Assembly: GCA_003315655.1 (NCBI GenBank)
Contig: NIZT01000005.1
Coordinates: forward strand, 17,423 to 81,422
Direction: 5' to 3'
DNA: 64,000 nucleotides
DNA from: Candidatus Methanobinarius endosymbioticus
GTDB taxonomy: Archaea; Methanobacteriota; Methanobacteria; Methanobacteriales; Methanobacteriaceae
Both the position numbers and the translations under genes were made by a program. The notes under the pieces were generated by a model. That model searched no databases, was not told the origin of the DNA, and saw nothing but the letters and a program-made list of their open reading frames with translations. Below, one piece after another: positions 61,039 through 64,000 of this stretch; position 1 is the first letter of the stretch, and each line of letters begins with the position of its first letter.

Positions 61039-62810
61039 TTAGGGAATACCTTCATCATCATTAATTACGAGTTCACCAGAATAAATAGAATCATCTTCTT
61101 CTAATTCAGTGATGATTTCTTTTTGAAGATCAGTATAAGCTATTTTACCCACTTTAGTAAGAGGTAATTCTTTTTTAAATATAAATTCTCGAGGAATACT
61201 TCATTTACTCGAATATTCCTTACATCTAATAATCAATTCTTCTAAAACAATATATGCCCTTATTTTTTTCAATTTGATAAGGATCTGGAACTCCCATAAC
61301 ACAACAATTATCTGCTGCTTTATGATCAATTAAAACATTTTCAATTTGAGTAGGAAAAACAGAATATCCAGAACTTTTAATAATTCGTTTAATTCTTTGT
61401 TTAAAATAGATAAATCCATATTTGTCCATACTTCCTAAATCCCCTGTATGAACCCATAAATGACCATCATTATGTTTTTGGAGAACTAAATCACTTTCTT
61501 CTTTTTCTTTATAATATTCAATCATGACTGATGGACCAGATATACAAATTTCTCCATTTTAATCAGGAATACAAGTTTTTTGAGTCCCAATTTTACAAAT
61601 TTTGTAAAGAGTATCCGGGAAAGGTATACCAATACTACTAAAATGATATTCAGTTGTAGGGGTTAAACAACTAGCTGTAACTGTCTTTGTTAAGCCATAA
61701 CCTTCTCTTATCGTGACAGTAGATCCTCGTTCTGCAATAAAATCTTCAAATTGCATTTTAATGTCATTAGGTAATGTATATGCACCTGAAAAAACTCCTT
61801 TTAATCAAGAAAAATCAGAATTAATTATTTTCTTACTTCTAGTTAAAGCAGTAAATAAAGTAGGAACACCAGCTACAAATTCTGGTTTGTGTTTACTAAA
61901 AGTTTTAGCAAAATCTTCTACACTGAAATAGGAACAAGAATTATATTTCCTCCAAATGATAATGCTGTGTGCATGGATACTCCAAGACCAAATCCATGGA
62001 AAATGGCATTATGCAGATCATTTTATCATCAATTTCAACATCTGCTTGAGATCCTGTTTGAAGAGCAAGTGCATTAAAGTTTAAATTAGAAAGAACCACT
62101 CCTTTTTGTTTACCAGTTGTTCCATCAGTATATAAAATAGCTGCAGGGTCTTCTTTTTTGATACTTGGAAATTCTTTAATATTTTCATTAATAGCTATTT
62201 TAAGAAGATCTTTCCACTTAATAATGTTATCTCTTTTTGGTATTTCTGGTGTTTTTCTTCCAGCAAAAATTCCAGTATGCAGCACTTTTTTAAATGTCCC
62301 AAATAATCCCGAACACCACATATTATTATATTATTTAGATTTACATTATTTTTTATCTTTTCAAAATTAGTAAAAGCAAAATCAGTAGTAATACGAATTT
62401 ACTATCAGCTAAAGCTAAATAATACTCAATTTCTTTAGGAGCTGATAAAGAATGAATCATATTAGAAACAGCACCGATTTTATTAATAGCATAAAAAGCA
62501 CTAATAGCTTGAGGAATATTAGGCAAACATACAGTAACATTATCTCCTTTTTTGATACCCAATTTAATTAGAGATTGAACGCAAGAATCAATTAGATTCA
62601 AAAGCTATTTATAAGTTAATTGTAACCCCATAAACTCTAATGCATTAGCATTAGGAATTTTATACACTACAAATTCAATCATTGATACATACTTTTTTCA
62701 GGGTATTCAATATTTGGAAGAATATTTTCCGAATAATACTTTAACCAAGGCCGCTCATAATTTAAATTATCATCAGCTGGTTTTAATATAAACTCGTTTA
62801 AGTTTTTCAT
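61039..62810 (-). pseudogene. AMP-binding acyl-CoA ligase, decayed
   Basis: Starting at 62810 (MKNLNEFILKPADDNLNYER), the minus strand carries an acyl-activating enzyme in many frames. They include LIKLGIKKGDNVTVCLPNIP and INKIGAVSNMIHSLSAPKEI, the ATP motif AAILYTDGTTGKQKGVVLSN, EDFIAERGSTVTIREGYGLTKT, then WVHTGDLGSMDKYGFIYFK and RIIKSSGYSVFPTQIENVL. This is the full order of the AMP-ligase family, ending at 61039. At least seven shifts or stops. It lies downstream of the E2-like acyltransferase on the same strand, which suggests a former operon for acyl-CoA use. Confidence 0.8.
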
Positions 62811-63046
62811 ATAAACCTCAATCCATTTTAAGATAATAACTCTATTAACACAATCCTATATAAAATTATCATTTTATTCTTTTCTTTATCAAAAATATAT
62901 CATTTTAAAAAGAAAAATAATATAAAAATAATATAAAAATAAAAAACATGAAAATATTAAAACTAATGATAATTATTACATGAATAATTTAGATTTAGAC
63001 AATTAATTATAAAAATAATTATAAATTTTTATTTAAAATAAATTCA

Positions 63047-63947
63047 TTATTCATCAATAGGAACTTCTTCTAATCTCTCATCAAGTTTTTCAGGATGATT
63101 TAAAATATCTTGAAGTAAATTCCAAGTTTTAATTAAATAAAAACCATCAGTTACCTTTTCATCCATAGTAATTGAAATTTTCACCTCATATCTTTCACTT
63201 TTTTCTACCTTTCTAATTTTTCCAATTGTTATAAAAACAGAACAAGTCCCTCTATCATACAAATGATGAAGTGGAACTGTTGGTAAATTTATACTTCTAA
63301 GATTTGATACAAAAGCAGAACATTGCATAATATCCATTTTTCTGAAAAATTTAGGAGAATGACCAATAACAATACAGAAATTCATAAGTTTTACAACAAA
63401 ACTTATTATAAAACCTGGAAATTTGATAAAAGTATCTAAAAAATCACCATGTTCATCATCACTACTATCTTTAACTCCTTTAATAGTAGGACTTATGATA
63501 TTTGAAACCTCATCTATATTAGAATCTCTTTCAAAAGTTGAAATAGTAACAGATTCTTCACCTTCATCACTAAATTGTTTTTTTACAACGTATGCAAGTT
63601 TAATGTTATGACGTTGATAAATTTTTTTACCAGCCACAAATCTATTTAAATGCAGTCTTAAAGCTATTATTCTAGTGATAGCTGTCATGAAAAAATGATT
63701 ATAATTATATTTAGAAACAGAAGTAGATAAAATAGAATTATTATCAATCTTATCAATTTTATTTAATTCTTTATTTTTGTCATTTAAAAAATTTACTAAA
63801 TTAGTTGCATCAAAAGAATCCTTAAAATAAACACTCGAAGAATCTCTTGTTTTCATTAAATAAGGCATTAATTTTTGAACAGCGGGAATATTTTTGATTA
63901 AATAAACCATCCAACGATCTTCTTTTTGTTTTTTCGTTTAAAATCAT
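63047..63947 (-). CDS. E2-like (2-oxoacid dehydrogenase acyltransferase fold) protein
   Basis: The open frame from 63910 gives 287 residues resembling the chloramphenicol-acetyltransferase/E2 catalytic fold, without lipoyl domains. The C-terminal region has LPTVPLHHLYDRGTCSVFITIG and SITMDEKVTDGFYLIKTW. In true E2 enzymes the second motif is DHRxxDG; here the catalytic His position reads Glu, so classical acyl transfer chemistry is doubtful. An ATG at 63947 (MILNEKTKRR) reads into the conserved DRWMVYLIKNIPAVQKLMPY only after a one-base shift in an A-run near 63930, so the 5' end may be frameshifted. It lies upstream of the decayed acyl-CoA ligase. Confidence 0.65.
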
Positions 63948-64000
63948 TGCTTTTATTAATAGATTTATTATTAAGTTTATTATCAGATTTGTTATTATGT

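Noticed and set aside
1..64000. tRNA and rRNA genes
   Set aside because: I looked for T-loop (GGTTCAAATCC-type) and rRNA signatures on both strands and found none.

Overview
The window is very AT-rich archaeal DNA from a hydrogenotrophic methanogen of the Methanobacteriales, most likely a Methanobrevibacter. This rests on gene content: archaeal lipid synthesis (glycerol-1-phosphate dehydrogenase), F420 synthesis (CofC), methanogen marker protein MtxX, F420H2 oxidase, cyclic 2,3-diphosphoglycerate synthetase, the archaeal shikimate route, PriS/PriL primase, pantoate kinase, and pseudomurein-binding repeats joined to a transglutaminase. Adhesin-like beta-helix proteins and Asn-rich low complexity are also typical of gut Methanobrevibacter. 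The species cannot be fixed from sequence alone.

Layout. 0-2.2 kb: the 3' part of purA and a broken SulP transporter. 2.3-9.5 kb: proS-cofC-thiD (minus), egsA-UPF0179 and rpiA (plus), a stand-alone structured RNA, and a frameshifted cbiF. 9.5-16 kb: a DUF166/ferredoxin protein, a small cluster of class III-signal-peptide (prepilin-like) genes, a GT4 phosphosugar transferase, a double-HTH protein and a DUF530-like protein. 16-29.7 kb: metG (frameshifted at its 3' end), both primase subunits, cca, broken thpR, a second structured RNA, the two archaeal shikimate enzymes, a methyltransferase, pantoate kinase and a PHP phosphoesterase. 30-34.5 kb: a pseudomurein-binding transglutaminase and a decayed upstream paralogue. 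35-43.3 kb: arfC, a CMD protein, cbiC, hemL, a DUF4012-like protein, mtxX, uppS and tatD.

43.8-64 kb is different. It is largely a graveyard of decayed accessory genes: three adhesin-like beta-helix genes, a piece of beta-RFAP synthase fused to one of them, a TetR remnant with an (AT)13 tract, remnants of an ABC-2 permease, two GyrI-like proteins, a four-helix membrane protein, an HExxH (peptide deformylase-like) protein and an acyl-CoA ligase. Intact genes stand among them: DUF2115, one TetR regulator, F420H2 oxidase, cpgS and an E2-like acyltransferase.

The most interesting item is a pair of homologous RNA genes, at about 8387-8530 (+) and 57820-57970 (-). They share a TATA promoter, two helices with compensatory or wobble changes, and a U-rich end, and neither encodes a conserved protein. 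Copy 1 also has a 16-bp palindrome abutting its TATA box, and almost the same palindrome sits between proS and egsA. Frameshifts cluster in a few genes while most long housekeeping genes have none. This favours real gene decay over random sequencing error, but the metG, cbiF and thpR breaks should be checked against reads.
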